This document shows, one piece after another, positions 50,332 through 58,090 of a stretch of DNA of 64,000 nucleotides (position 1 is the stretch's first letter; every line of letters starts with the position of its first letter). Made by a program: the position numbers and the translations under genes. Source of the stretch: SZUA-430 sp965227535 (lineage in GTDB: Bacteria > Pseudomonadota > Alphaproteobacteria > Micropepsales > Micropepsaceae); NCBI GenBank assembly GCA_965227535.1, contig OZ245761.1, positions 3,224,001 through 3,288,000 on the forward strand, written 5' to 3'. Below the pieces are notes generated by a model. The model searched no databases, was not told where the DNA came from, and saw nothing but the letters and a program-made list of their open reading frames with translations.

Positions 50332-52431
50332 ATGCGTTGTGTAGCGGTCAGTATTGCCGTTCTGTCCCTGCTGTTCGCGCTATCGGCCCATGCCGACCCG
50401 GTCACCGACGACCCCTTCGTTTGGCTTGAAGATCTCGGCGGCCCCCGCGCGCTCGAATGGGTGCGCACCCAAAACGCGTTCACCGTCAAAACGCTAAAGT
50501 CGGACGACGACTACGCGCAGACCCAAGCCGACGCCGAAGCCATCCTCACCGCCAGCGACCGCATCCCGGCCGCCACCCTCGCCGGCGGCCAAGTCTATGA
50601 TTTCTGGCAGGACCGGGCGCACGCGCGCGGTCTTTGGCGTCGCACGTCATTGTCGTCCTACCAGTCGTCCGACCCGGATTGGGAGACCCTCCTCGACCTC
50701 GACACGCTCAGCGCCGAGCAGAACGAGAACTGGGTCTGGAAAGGCGCGCAGTGCCTCGCCCCCGCCTATCGCCGCTGCCTGGTGAAACTTTCGCGCGGCG
50801 GCCGCGACGCCGTCGTCGTGCGCGAGTTCGATGTGCCCTCGCGCAGCTTCGTCAGAGGCGGCTTCGACATCGCCGAAGCGAAGACGGAAATCGCCTGGGT
50901 CGACACGAACACCGTGATGGTCGCGACCAACTGGGGGCCTGAGACGCTGACACGCTCCGGCTACCCCCGCGTCGTCAAAGTCTGGCGGCGCGGCCAAAAC
51001 GTCCGTGACGCGCAAACGCTCTACCAGGGCGACACATCCGATGTCCTCATCTCGCCCCGCACCGTCATCGACGGCGAAGGCAAAGTTGACCGTTTCATCG
51101 TCCGCGGCCTGGGCGCGTTCGGCGCGGAACTCTTCAACGTCGACGCAAGTTTCCGCGTTACCCGTATCAGCGTTCCCACCTTCGCCGACTTCAAAGGCGT
51201 CTCGCGCCGCCAACTCCTCTTCTATCTGAACCGCGATTGGCGCACCGCCGGCCGCGTCTTCCTGCAAGGCTCGCTCGTCTCGTTCTCGCTAGACGATTAC
51301 GTGTCGAGCGGCGGCGCGATACCGACCATCCGCTCGCTTTTCACCCCCGACATGAAAACGGCCATCACCTCGGTCGCCACGGGCAAAGACACGGTCTACG
51401 TCTCGTTGTTGGACAACGTGAGGGGCCGCCTCCACGAAGTCTCCTTCGACGGCGCGCAATGGCTCTGGCGTCGCGTGCCGATGCCCGACAACGGCACCAT
51501 CGACATCGCGGCCGCGAACGATGGCGATGGCGAAGTCCTCCTCAAATTCTCAAACTTCGTCACGCCGGAGCAGATCTATCTGATGACCCGCGGCGGCGAA
51601 CCGCACGTCATCAAACAACTGCCCGCCCGCTTCGACGCCTACGCGATCGAGGTGAACCAATTTGAGGCAGTGTCGGCGGACGGCACGCGCATTCCCTATT
51701 TCCTGGTGCGCAAGGAGGACACGCTCAACAACGGTTCGACGCCGACCATCCTCTACGCCTATGGCGGTTTCCAGGTGTCGACCACGCCTTGGTATTGGTC
51801 GACGGCGGGAAAGCTCTGGCTGGAAAAAGGCGGCGCTTATGCCGTCGCCAACGTGCGCGGCGGCGGCGAATTCGGCCCCCGCTGGCACGACGCAGCGACA
51901 GGCGTGAACCGCCAAAAGAACATCGACGACCTCGCCGCCGTCGCGCGCGACATGATCGCCCGCGGGTTCACGTCGTCGCGCCGCATGGGTGTGATGGGCG
52001 CAAGCCAAGGCGGATTGCTCGCCACGGCAACGTTCATCCAAAACCCAACACTCTTCAACGCCGTCGTAGCCCAAGTCCCGCTCACCGACATGCTGCGCTA
52101 CCCAAGACTATCCGCAGGCGCCAGCTGGCTCGCCGAATACGGCGACCCCAGCGATCCGATGCAGCGCGCAGCGATCTTGCGCTGGTCGCCGTATCACAAC
52201 ATCAAAGCCGGCGTGAAATATCCGCGCACGTTCTTTCTGGCCTCAACCAGAGACGATCGCGTCCACCCCGCCCACGCCCGCAAGATGGCGGCGAAGCTAC
52301 AAGCCAACGGCCACCCCTACCTCTATTTCGAAACAACAGAAGGCGGCCACGACGCCGCCCGCACATTGCGCCAACGCGCCGAACAGTTGGCGCTGACCTT
52401 CACGTATTTTCGTCAGCAGTTGATGGAGTAA
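50332..52431 (+). CDS. secreted prolyl-oligopeptidase-family protein
   Basis: 699 residues from the ATG at 50332, chosen for the GAGGTG ribosome-binding site just upstream and the signal peptide that follows (RCVAVSIAVLSLLFALSAHA). An N-terminal beta-propeller (about 40-430) precedes an alpha/beta-hydrolase domain with the nucleophile in MGASQGGLLATA, the Asp in TRDDRVHPAHA and the His in EGGHDAAR. It is an S9A family member that would cut short peptides, usually after proline, in the periplasm. The frame runs 21 codons farther upstream without a signal-like start. A single repeat arm (52436-52450) follows the stop. Confidence 0.9.
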   Translation: MRCVAVSIAVLSLLFALSAHADPVTDDPFVWLEDLGGPRALEWVRTQNAFTVKTLKSDDDYAQTQADAEAILTASDRIPAATLAGGQVYDFWQDRAHARGLWRRTSLSSYQSSDPDWETLLDLDTLSAEQNENWVWKGAQCLAPAYRRCLVKLSRGGRDAVVVREFDVPSRSFVRGGFDIAEAKTEIAWVDTNTVMVATNWGPETLTRSGYPRVVKVWRRGQNVRDAQTLYQGDTSDVLISPRTVIDGEGKVDRFIVRGLGAFGAELFNVDASFRVTRISVPTFADFKGVSRRQLLFYLNRDWRTAGRVFLQGSLVSFSLDDYVSSGGAIPTIRSLFTPDMKTAITSVATGKDTVYVSLLDNVRGRLHEVSFDGAQWLWRRVPMPDNGTIDIAAANDGDGEVLLKFSNFVTPEQIYLMTRGGEPHVIKQLPARFDAYAIEVNQFEAVSADGTRIPYFLVRKEDTLNNGSTPTILYAYGGFQVSTTPWYWSTAGKLWLEKGGAYAVANVRGGGEFGPRWHDAATGVNRQKNIDDLAAVARDMIARGFTSSRRMGVMGASQGGLLATATFIQNPTLFNAVVAQVPLTDMLRYPRLSAGASWLAEYGDPSDPMQRAAILRWSPYHNIKAGVKYPRTFFLASTRDDRVHPAHARKMAAKLQANGHPYLYFETTEGGHDAARTLRQRAEQLALTFTYFRQQLME

Positions 52432-52435
52432 TGTC

Positions 52436-52450
52436 TCACGCCAAGACGCC
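52436..52450 (+). repeat. lone arm of repeat family A
   Basis: TCACGCCAAGACGCC here is identical to the core of the left arms of the family A elements at 52936-53056 and 57421-57551. No second arm follows, but the GxxExxY gene begins 46 bases later and the complete element lies just beyond that gene, so the gene is bracketed by family A sequence. Confidence 0.6.
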
Positions 52451-52496
52451 TTGGGATCAACGTTGGTCCTGTTGAGCGCGCATTCGCGAGGGGCAG

Positions 52497-52910
52497 ATGG
52501 ACATTGATGCAATTGCACGGGAAGCGATCGATTGCGGCTTCAAGATCCACCGCGAGCTTGGGCCCGGCCTCTTGGAGTCGGTGTACGAAATGGTTATGGC
52601 GCGCGCGCTGGAGCAACGAGGCTTCCGTGTTGAGCGTCAGCGGCCGGTGACGTTCACATTCGAAAACATAACTTTCGAGGATGCCTTTCGCATCGATCTC
52701 CTGGTCGAAGACAGGCTTGTTGTCGAGGTCAAGGCGACGGAGAAACCGGCCCCAGTCCACCCTAAGCAGGTGCTTACCTACCTCCGACTGATGAAACTTC
52801 CCGTCGGGATTCTCATGAACTTTGGCTTTGCCACGTTCAAAGAAGGGGTCCAGCGGGTCGCGAACAATCACCAAGATTTGCCGCGACCGCCGCGAAGCGG
52901 CAGTACCTAG
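52497..52910 (+). CDS. GxxExxY protein, probable PD-(D/E)xK nuclease fold
   Basis: 137 residues. The family-defining motif GLLESVY is at residues 24-30. A core of the form Asp67 ... Glu77-x-Lys79 (FRIDLLVEDRLVVEVKA, residues 64-80) matches the PD-(D/E)xK nuclease active-site pattern. The family is known mainly from genome surveys and has no proven function. An AGGGG ribosome-binding site lies six bases before the ATG. The gene is preceded by a lone family A repeat arm and followed after 25 bases by a complete family A inverted repeat, raising the idea that it acts on, or travels with, the repeat. Confidence 0.85.
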   Translation: MDIDAIAREAIDCGFKIHRELGPGLLESVYEMVMARALEQRGFRVERQRPVTFTFENITFEDAFRIDLLVEDRLVVEVKATEKPAPVHPKQVLTYLRLMKLPVGILMNFGFATFKEGVQRVANNHQDLPRPPRSGST

Positions 52911-52935
52911 CGTCCGGCACTGCGCAGAAGAAAGA

Positions 52936-53056
52936 TTCACGCCAAGACGCCAAGAAGGGCCCACATGACGCCGAGGCGGAGCGCCGTCCAAGCGCGGTTA
53001 ACTGCGCCTGCGGCGCAAGGGGGGGATATCTTGGCGACTTGGCGTCTTGGCGTGAA
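52936..53056. repeat. inverted repeat, family A copy 1
   Basis: TTCACGCCAAGACGCCAAG (52936-52954) pairs perfectly over 19 bp with 53038-53056. Inside, a GC-rich second inverted segment (around GGCGGAGCGCC and GCGCCTGCGGCGC) resembles that of copy 2 at 57421-57551. The element lies between the GxxExxY gene and the ffh promoter. Confidence 0.85.
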
Positions 53057-53079
53057 ACCTTGAGGCGTTTCCACCCGCA

Positions 53080-53108
53080 TTGACTTGCCGAGGCGAAAAC
53101 CATAGGTT
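53080..53108 (+). promoter_or_regulatory. promoter of ffh
   Basis: TTGACT (53080-53085), 17 bases, then TAGGTT (53103-53108). Transcription would begin near 53115, giving a leader of about 120 bases before the ffh ATG. Confidence 0.5.
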
Positions 53109-53145
53109 CCGCGCCACTTTCCAGGGTCGTCTGAATGCCGATCCG

Positions 53146-53165
53146 CCTTGGGGACCGCCCCAAGG
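53146..53165 (+). promoter_or_regulatory. hairpin in the ffh leader
   Basis: CCTTGGGG-ACCG-CCCCAAGG is a perfect 8-bp stem with a 4-base loop inside the predicted ffh leader. It lacks a T-run, so it is not a terminator; it may be an RNA control or stability element. Confidence 0.4.
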
Positions 53166-53234
53166 TCAACGTCCGCCAGCGCGTTGCGCCCGCGGGCGCG
53201 ATAGGCATTTGGGCAATCGCCAACGCACGAAGGC

Positions 53235-54674
53235 ATGATGTTTGACGCTCTAACCAATCGCTTGTCGTCGGTGTTCGACGGCCTCACGGGGCGCGGCGCG
53301 CTGACCGAGGCCGATGTCGATGCCGCTCTGCGCGAGGTGCGTCTGGCTTTGATCGAGGCCGACGTCTCGCTCGGCGTCATCAAAGATTTCCTCGCGAAGG
53401 TCCGCGAGAAGGCAATAGGCGCCGACGTGCTGCGCTCGGTCACGCCGGGTCAGCAGATCGTCAAGATCGTCCATGACGTCCTCATCGAGACGCTCGGCGA
53501 AGACGCGCAGGGCCTTCAGCTTGAGGTCGTGCCCCCCGCCGTCATCATGATGGTCGGCTTGCAAGGCTCGGGCAAAACGACGTCGACCGCGAAGATCGCG
53601 CTGCGCCTCACGAACCGCGACAAGAAAAAAGTCATCATGGCCTCGCTCGATACGCGCAGGCCCGCGGCGCAGGAACAGTTGAAGATCCTCGGCGAGCAGA
53701 TCGGCGTGGCGACGCTGCCGATCATGGCCGGCCAAACGCCGGTCGACATTGCCCGCCGCGCCATGCAGGCCGCGAAGCTTTCCGGCTACGACGTCGTGAT
53801 GCTCGACACCGCGGGCCGTCTGCACATCGACGAAGCCCTGATGTCCGAGATCGCGCAGATCCGCGATCTGACGAGCCCGCACGAAACGCTCCTCGTCGCC
53901 GACAGTCTGTCCGGCCAAGACGCGATCAACGTCGCGAAACAGTTCCAAGACCGCATCGGCATCTCCGGCATCGTCTTGACGCGCATCGACGGCGACGGCC
54001 GCGGCGGCGCGGCGCTGTCGATGCGCGCGATCACCGGCGCGCCGATCAAGCTGCTGGGCACCGGCGAAAAGATCGATGCCCTCGAAGACTTCCACCCACG
54101 CCGCATCGCGGGCCGCATCCTCGGCCAAGGCGACGTCGTCAGCCTCGTCGAAAAAGCGGCTGAGACGGTCGATCAGGAAAAAGCGGAAGCGCTCGCGAAG
54201 AAGATTCAGAAGGGTCAGTTCGACCTCGACGATCTCGGCGAGCAGCTGCGCCAGATGCGCCGCATGGGCGGCATGCAGGGCATCATGGGCATGCTGCCCG
54301 GCATCGCGAAGGCGAAGGAGCAGATGGCGACCGCCGGCTTCGACGACCGCATGTTGAAGCGCCAAGAGGCGATCATCTCGTCGATGACAAAGCAAGAGCG
54401 CGCGAACCCGGATGTTCTGAACGGCTCGCGCCGCAAGCGCATCGCAAAGGGCGCGGGCACCGAAGTCTCCGAAGTGAACAAACTTTTGAAGATGCACCGC
54501 CAGATGGCGGACGTGATGAAGAAGATGGGCAAGGGCAAGGGTTTGATGAGCGCGCTGTTCGGCGGCGCCGCACCCAAGATGCCGTCCGGCGCATCGTTGC
54601 CGGGTCTTGGCGGCGGCGGCCTGCAATTGCCCCCGGGCATGAAATTACCGCCGGGGTTCGGCGGAAAGCGTTGA
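53235..54674 (+). CDS. ffh: signal recognition particle protein Ffh
   Basis: 479 residues. The N and G domains have GLQGSGKTTSTAKIA (about residue 105), SLDTRRPAAQEQL, DTAGRLHID and TRIDGDGRGGAALS. The methionine-rich M domain (about 300-440) has RRMGGMQGIMGMLPGIAKAK and the RNA-binding SRRKRIAKGAGTEVSEVNKLLK. A glycine-rich tail ends the protein. It binds 4.5S RNA and signal sequences and pairs with FtsY (47129-48070). Two adjacent ATGs at 53235 and 53238 are possible starts. It precedes rpsP by 46 bases. Confidence 0.97.
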   Translation: MMFDALTNRLSSVFDGLTGRGALTEADVDAALREVRLALIEADVSLGVIKDFLAKVREKAIGADVLRSVTPGQQIVKIVHDVLIETLGEDAQGLQLEVVPPAVIMMVGLQGSGKTTSTAKIALRLTNRDKKKVIMASLDTRRPAAQEQLKILGEQIGVATLPIMAGQTPVDIARRAMQAAKLSGYDVVMLDTAGRLHIDEALMSEIAQIRDLTSPHETLLVADSLSGQDAINVAKQFQDRIGISGIVLTRIDGDGRGGAALSMRAITGAPIKLLGTGEKIDALEDFHPRRIAGRILGQGDVVSLVEKAAETVDQEKAEALAKKIQKGQFDLDDLGEQLRQMRRMGGMQGIMGMLPGIAKAKEQMATAGFDDRMLKRQEAIISSMTKQERANPDVLNGSRRKRIAKGAGTEVSEVNKLLKMHRQMADVMKKMGKGKGLMSALFGGAAPKMPSGASLPGLGGGGLQLPPGMKLPPGFGGKR

Positions 54675-54720
54675 GTGGTTTTTTTGGATTGTTTGGATTG
54701 AACGAAGGAAGATCGAAAGC

Positions 54721-55068
54721 ATGTTGAAAATCAGAATGGCCCGCGGCGGCACGAAGAAGCGTCCGTTCTACAAGATCGTCATCGCCGACGCGCGTAGCCC
54801 GCGCGACGGCCGCTTCATCGAACGCATCGGCCACTACAACCCGCTGCTGCCGAAGGACAACGCCGACCGCGTGAAGCTCGACCTCGACCGCGCGAAGCAT
54901 TGGCTCTCGCACGGTGCGCAGCCGTCGGACCGCGTCGAACGCTTCCTCGCGGAAGTGGGCCTCGCCGAGAAGAAGACGAAGTTCAACGACCCGTCGAAGT
55001 CCGCGCCCCGCAAGAAGGCGCAGGAACGTCTGGCCGCTGAGAAGAAGGAAACGGAAGCCGCGGCCTAG
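54721..55068 (+). CDS. rpsP: ribosomal protein bS16
   Basis: 115 residues. The N-terminus LKIRMARGGTKKRPFYKIVI and the following ADARSPRDGRFIERIGHYNP are standard for S16, followed by an alphaproteobacterial lysine-rich extension. It helps assemble the 30S subunit. A GGAAG ribosome-binding site precedes the ATG. A family C inverted repeat lies between its stop and rimM in what is normally a compact operon. Confidence 0.97.
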   Translation: MLKIRMARGGTKKRPFYKIVIADARSPRDGRFIERIGHYNPLLPKDNADRVKLDLDRAKHWLSHGAQPSDRVERFLAEVGLAEKKTKFNDPSKSAPRKKAQERLAAEKKETEAAA

Positions 55069-55080
55069 TTTTCTTTCAGG

Positions 55081-55170
55081 TGTCATGGTCCGCGTAGTCG
55101 GACCACCCACGACTGTCCGGCGTTTGATCGAGATCAAGTCGTGGATGGTTCGCCTTCGCGAACCACGACA
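55081..55170. repeat. long inverted repeat, family C copy 2
   Basis: Arms at 55081-55114 and 55137-55170 match the family C arms at 10577-10716, with six mismatches between them. Within the right arm, both sides of the small internal hairpin have changed together (GGTTCGC with GCGAACC), keeping it paired. The element sits between rpsP and rimM, so it is transcribed as part of the ribosomal operon. Confidence 0.85.
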
Positions 55171-55204
55171 CCAAAAGGGAAAGCGATGAGCAGGTGACGA
55201 ACCG

Positions 55205-55747
55205 ATGAGCGACAAGCAAATCCTTCTGGGCCGCATCTTGGGGCCCCACGGATTGAAGGGCGAGGTGAAGATTAAAAGCTTCACCGCGGACCCGCTTGCC
55301 GTGGCGTCGTACGGCGCGGTGCTCGCGTCAGACGGCCGCCGCTTCAAGCTTGAACGCGCGCGTCTTCAGGGCGACATCGTCATCGCCGCGATCAAGGGCG
55401 TGGCCGACCGCAACGTCGCCGAAACGCTGAAGGGCGTCGAACTCTTGATCACGCGCGACGACCTGCCTGATACCGACGACGGCGAATACTACCAAGCCGA
55501 TCTCGTCGGCCTCGCCGTCTTCGATGAGGCGGGCGACAAGATCGGCGAAGTCGCAGGCTTCCAGCACTTCGGCGCGGGCGACCTGATCGAGATCGCGCGC
55601 GACGGCGGCGGCACCAGCTTCGTGCCCTTCGCCGAAAGCATGGTGCCGCAGGTAGATCTCGACGAAGGCCGCATTACGCTGTCGGAAACCGCGATGGCCG
55701 TGATCTCAGCCGACGACGACGCCGCGAAGCGAAAGGCCCGCCAATGA
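55205..55747 (+). CDS. rimM: 16S rRNA processing protein RimM
   Basis: 180 residues. The N-terminal RimM barrel starts QILLGRILGPHGLKGEVKI, and the PRC-barrel half has EYYQADLVGLAVFDEAG and later SFVPFAESMVPQVD. It aids maturation of the 30S head and binds uS19. It follows rpsP after a family C repeat and overlaps trmD by four bases. Confidence 0.96.
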   Translation: MSDKQILLGRILGPHGLKGEVKIKSFTADPLAVASYGAVLASDGRRFKLERARLQGDIVIAAIKGVADRNVAETLKGVELLITRDDLPDTDDGEYYQADLVGLAVFDEAGDKIGEVAGFQHFGAGDLIEIARDGGGTSFVPFAESMVPQVDLDEGRITLSETAMAVISADDDAAKRKARQ

Positions 55748-56457
55748 CCTGGGCCGCGACCGTCCTCACCGTCATGCCGGAAATGTTCCCAGGCCCCCTC
55801 GGCATCTCGCTGTGCGGCAAGGCGCTGAACGAAGACCGCTGGTCGCTTGAGACGATCGACCTGCACAAATTCTCGACCACCCGCTATGGCTCGGTCGACG
55901 ATACGCCGGCTGGTGGCGGCCCCGGCATGGTGATGCGCGCCGACATCGTCGCGGCTGCGATCGACACCGCCGCCCGCAACGATCGTCCGCTCATTCTCAT
56001 GTCCCCGCGCGGCCAGCCCCTCACGCAAGCGCGCGCGCGTTCGCTGGCGGAAGGTCCGGGCGCCCTCCTCGTTTGCGGCCGCTTCGAAGGCGTAGACCAG
56101 CGCGTGATCGAAGCCCGCGCGCTCGAAGAAATTTCGATCGGCGATTACGTTTTATCGGGCGGCGAACTCGCCGCCATGATTTTGATCGACGCCGTCGTGC
56201 GCTTGCTGCCCGGCGTCGTCGGCGCCGAAGCCTCGCTCGACGAAGAAAGTTTTGAGCAAGGCCTGCTCGAATATCCGCACTACACGCGGCCGCAAGTCTG
56301 GGAAGGACGCGAGATTCCGGCGGTTCTCACCTCCGGCCATCATCAGCGCATCCGCGACTGGCGCCGCGAACAAAGCCTCGCACTCACGAAATCACGCCGC
56401 CCCGATTTGTACGACGCGCACATGCGTCGTGCGGGCGGCGCCTCACCGAAACACTAG
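55744..56457 (+). CDS. trmD: tRNA m1G37 methyltransferase TrmD
   Basis: 237 residues. The SPOUT knot residues are in LLVCGRFEGVDQRVIE and ISIGDYVLSGGELAAMILID, with the GGGPGMVMRADIV segment upstream and YTRPQVWEGREIPAVLTSGHH at about 180-200. It methylates G37 of tRNAs with a G at position 36, preventing frameshifts, using SAM. Its start overlaps rimM by four bases and rplS follows after 24 bases. Confidence 0.97.
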   Translation: MTWAATVLTVMPEMFPGPLGISLCGKALNEDRWSLETIDLHKFSTTRYGSVDDTPAGGGPGMVMRADIVAAAIDTAARNDRPLILMSPRGQPLTQARARSLAEGPGALLVCGRFEGVDQRVIEARALEEISIGDYVLSGGELAAMILIDAVVRLLPGVVGAEASLDEESFEQGLLEYPHYTRPQVWEGREIPAVLTSGHHQRIRDWRREQSLALTKSRRPDLYDAHMRRAGGASPKH

Positions 56458-56481
56458 GATCAGGACTGAAAGGACGAAGCC

Positions 56482-56901
56482 ATGAACATCATCCAGCAAC
56501 TCGAAGCCGAACAAGTCGCGGCGCTCACCAAGAAGAAGCAGAACGCGTTCGCACCCGGCGACACCGTGAAGGTCAACGTCAAGGTCGTCGAAGAATCCTT
56601 CGACGAAAAGACCAAGCAGGTGAAGCGCCGCGAACGTATTCAGGCGTTCGAAGGCGTGGTCCTGGGCCGCCAAGGCCAAGGCGTGAACGAGAACTTCACC
56701 GTCCGCAAAATTTCCTACGGCGAAGGCGTGGAACGCATTTTCCCGGTCTGCAGCCCGCTGGTCGACTCGGTCGAAGTCCTCCGCCGCGGCCGCGTCCGCC
56801 GCGCGAAGCTCTACTACCTCAAGGGCCTGACCGGTAAGAAGGCGCGCATCGTCGAACGCCAAGACCACAAGTCGGAAGCCGTCGCCGAAAAGAGCGCGTG
56901 A
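56482..56901 (+). CDS. rplS: ribosomal protein bL19
   Basis: 139 residues. Family landmarks are FAPGDTVKVNVKVVEE, RRERIQAFEGVVLGRQGQG, NENFTVRKISYGEGVERIFP and RRGRVRRAKLYYLKGL. It lies at the 30S-50S interface. The C-terminal tail carries a longer acidic/lysine segment. It ends the rpsP-rimM-trmD-rplS group and its stop overlaps the GTG start of the acetyltransferase gene. Confidence 0.97.
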   Translation: MNIIQQLEAEQVAALTKKKQNAFAPGDTVKVNVKVVEESFDEKTKQVKRRERIQAFEGVVLGRQGQGVNENFTVRKISYGEGVERIFPVCSPLVDSVEVLRRGRVRRAKLYYLKGLTGKKARIVERQDHKSEAVAEKSA

Positions 56902-57419
56902 AGCCAACCATCCGTTTAGCCAATCCCGATGAGGCGCCGCAGATCACGGCCCTCATCGAACGCGCTTACCGCGGTGAGGAAAGCAAATCCGGCTGGACGT
57001 CGGAAGCCGACCTCCTCACCGGCCCGCGCACCAGCGTGGCCGAAATCGCCGCCATCATGCGCGACCCGCTCGCGCGGTTCCTGGTCGCCGAGGCAGAAGA
57101 TGGCAGCCTTGCCGGCTGCGCTCTCATCAGAAACGAAAAGGGTCTGGGCTATTTCGGCATGTTCGCCGTGCGCCCGGACCTGCAAGGTTCAGGGATCGGC
57201 GACCGGCTGCTGACGTCGGCCGAGCAGCATTTGCGCGACCTGTGGCTGCTGCAGGCGGTCTATATGACCGTCATCAACATTCGCACCGACCTGATCCCCT
57301 ACTACGAACGACGCGGTTACAAGCGTACGGGCGAACGCAAACCCTTCCCCTTCGATATAGCGCCCGGCGCGACGCGCACGGACTTCCACCTCACGGTGCT
57401 ACGCAAGTCGCTCGGCTGA
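56898..57419 (+). CDS. GNAT-family N-acetyltransferase
   Basis: 173 residues with the GNAT fold: a start like IRLANPDEAPQITALIERAY, the acetyl-CoA P-loop GMFAVRPDLQGSGIGDRLL (about 90-108) and a C-terminal YYERRGYKRTGER. The acceptor cannot be predicted. Its GTG start overlaps the rplS stop (GTGA), so it is translated with the ribosomal operon. A family A repeat begins one base after the stop. Confidence 0.87.
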   Translation: MKPTIRLANPDEAPQITALIERAYRGEESKSGWTSEADLLTGPRTSVAEIAAIMRDPLARFLVAEAEDGSLAGCALIRNEKGLGYFGMFAVRPDLQGSGIGDRLLTSAEQHLRDLWLLQAVYMTVINIRTDLIPYYERRGYKRTGERKPFPFDIAPGATRTDFHLTVLRKSLG

Positions 57420-57420
57420 A

Positions 57421-57551
57421 GGTTTCACGCCAAGACGCCAAGGCGCCAAGAAGAACCGTCCTTCGGCGCGGAGCGCCATCAACATCGATGACGCGCCTTC
57501 GGCGCAAGGAAAGCAGAGCCACTTGGCGGCTTGGCGTCTTGGCGTGAAACC
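57421..57551. repeat. inverted repeat, family A copy 2
   Basis: Arms 57421-57450 and 57522-57551 are complementary at 29 of 30 positions (the shared core is TTCACGCCAAGACGCCAAGG). The centre has two further complementary GC-rich runs (CTTCGGCGCGGAGCGC and GCGCCTTCGGCGC). The element is squeezed between two converging genes: it starts one base after the stop of one GNAT gene and ends 11 bases before the end of the other. It could terminate both. Confidence 0.88.
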
Positions 57552-57562
57552 TTACGGACGCC

Positions 57563-58090
57563 TCATCGACGAATCCGATAGAGAATGTGACGCCTCAGCG
57601 GGTGACCCTCCGGCAGCCGTGGGTGGTCGAAGTCTTCGGCGGGGTCGCGCGTCATGCCAATGCGTTCCATCACCGACCAGGATGGCTTGTTGGCGGCGAC
57701 GGTGAACGAGACGATTTGATCGAGGTTCAGATTTTCGAACCCGAATCGAAGTGCGGCCGCGGCCGCCTCCGTCGCATAGCCTTTGCCCCAGTATGCCGGC
57801 GCCAGACGCCAGCCGATTTCGACGCACGGCGTGAAGTGCGCCTCGAATGTCGGCCGCTGCAAGCCGACGAAGCCGATGAACGGCGCAACACCCGGCACCT
57901 CGACGGCCCAGAGGCCGAAGCCCTGCGCGTCGAAATGCTCGCGGATCCGGCGAACCATCGCCCGTGTTTCGGCCCCTGTCATCATGCCCGGCATGAACCG
58001 CATCGCGGTTTGATCGGCGTTCAAAGCAGCGAAGGGTTCGATGTCGCTGTCGCGCCAGCGGCGGAGCGCGAGGCGTTCCGTCTCGATCAT
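57563..58090 (-). CDS. RimJ/RimL-type GNAT acetyltransferase
   Basis: 175 residues: IETERLALRRWRDSDIEPFA at the start (quoted part ETERLALRRWRDSD), GWRLAPAYWGKGYATEAAAA at about residue 92-111 as the acetyl-CoA site, and VAANKPSWSVMERIGMTRDP near the end. It belongs to the subfamily that acetylates N-termini or small amines. Its ATG overlaps the desaturase stop by four bases, so it is the third gene of the regulator-desaturase operon. Confidence 0.88.
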   Translation of the reverse strand: MIETERLALRRWRDSDIEPFAALNADQTAMRFMPGMMTGAETRAMVRRIREHFDAQGFGLWAVEVPGVAPFIGFVGLQRPTFEAHFTPCVEIGWRLAPAYWGKGYATEAAAAALRFGFENLNLDQIVSFTVAANKPSWSVMERIGMTRDPAEDFDHPRLPEGHPLRRHILYRIRR

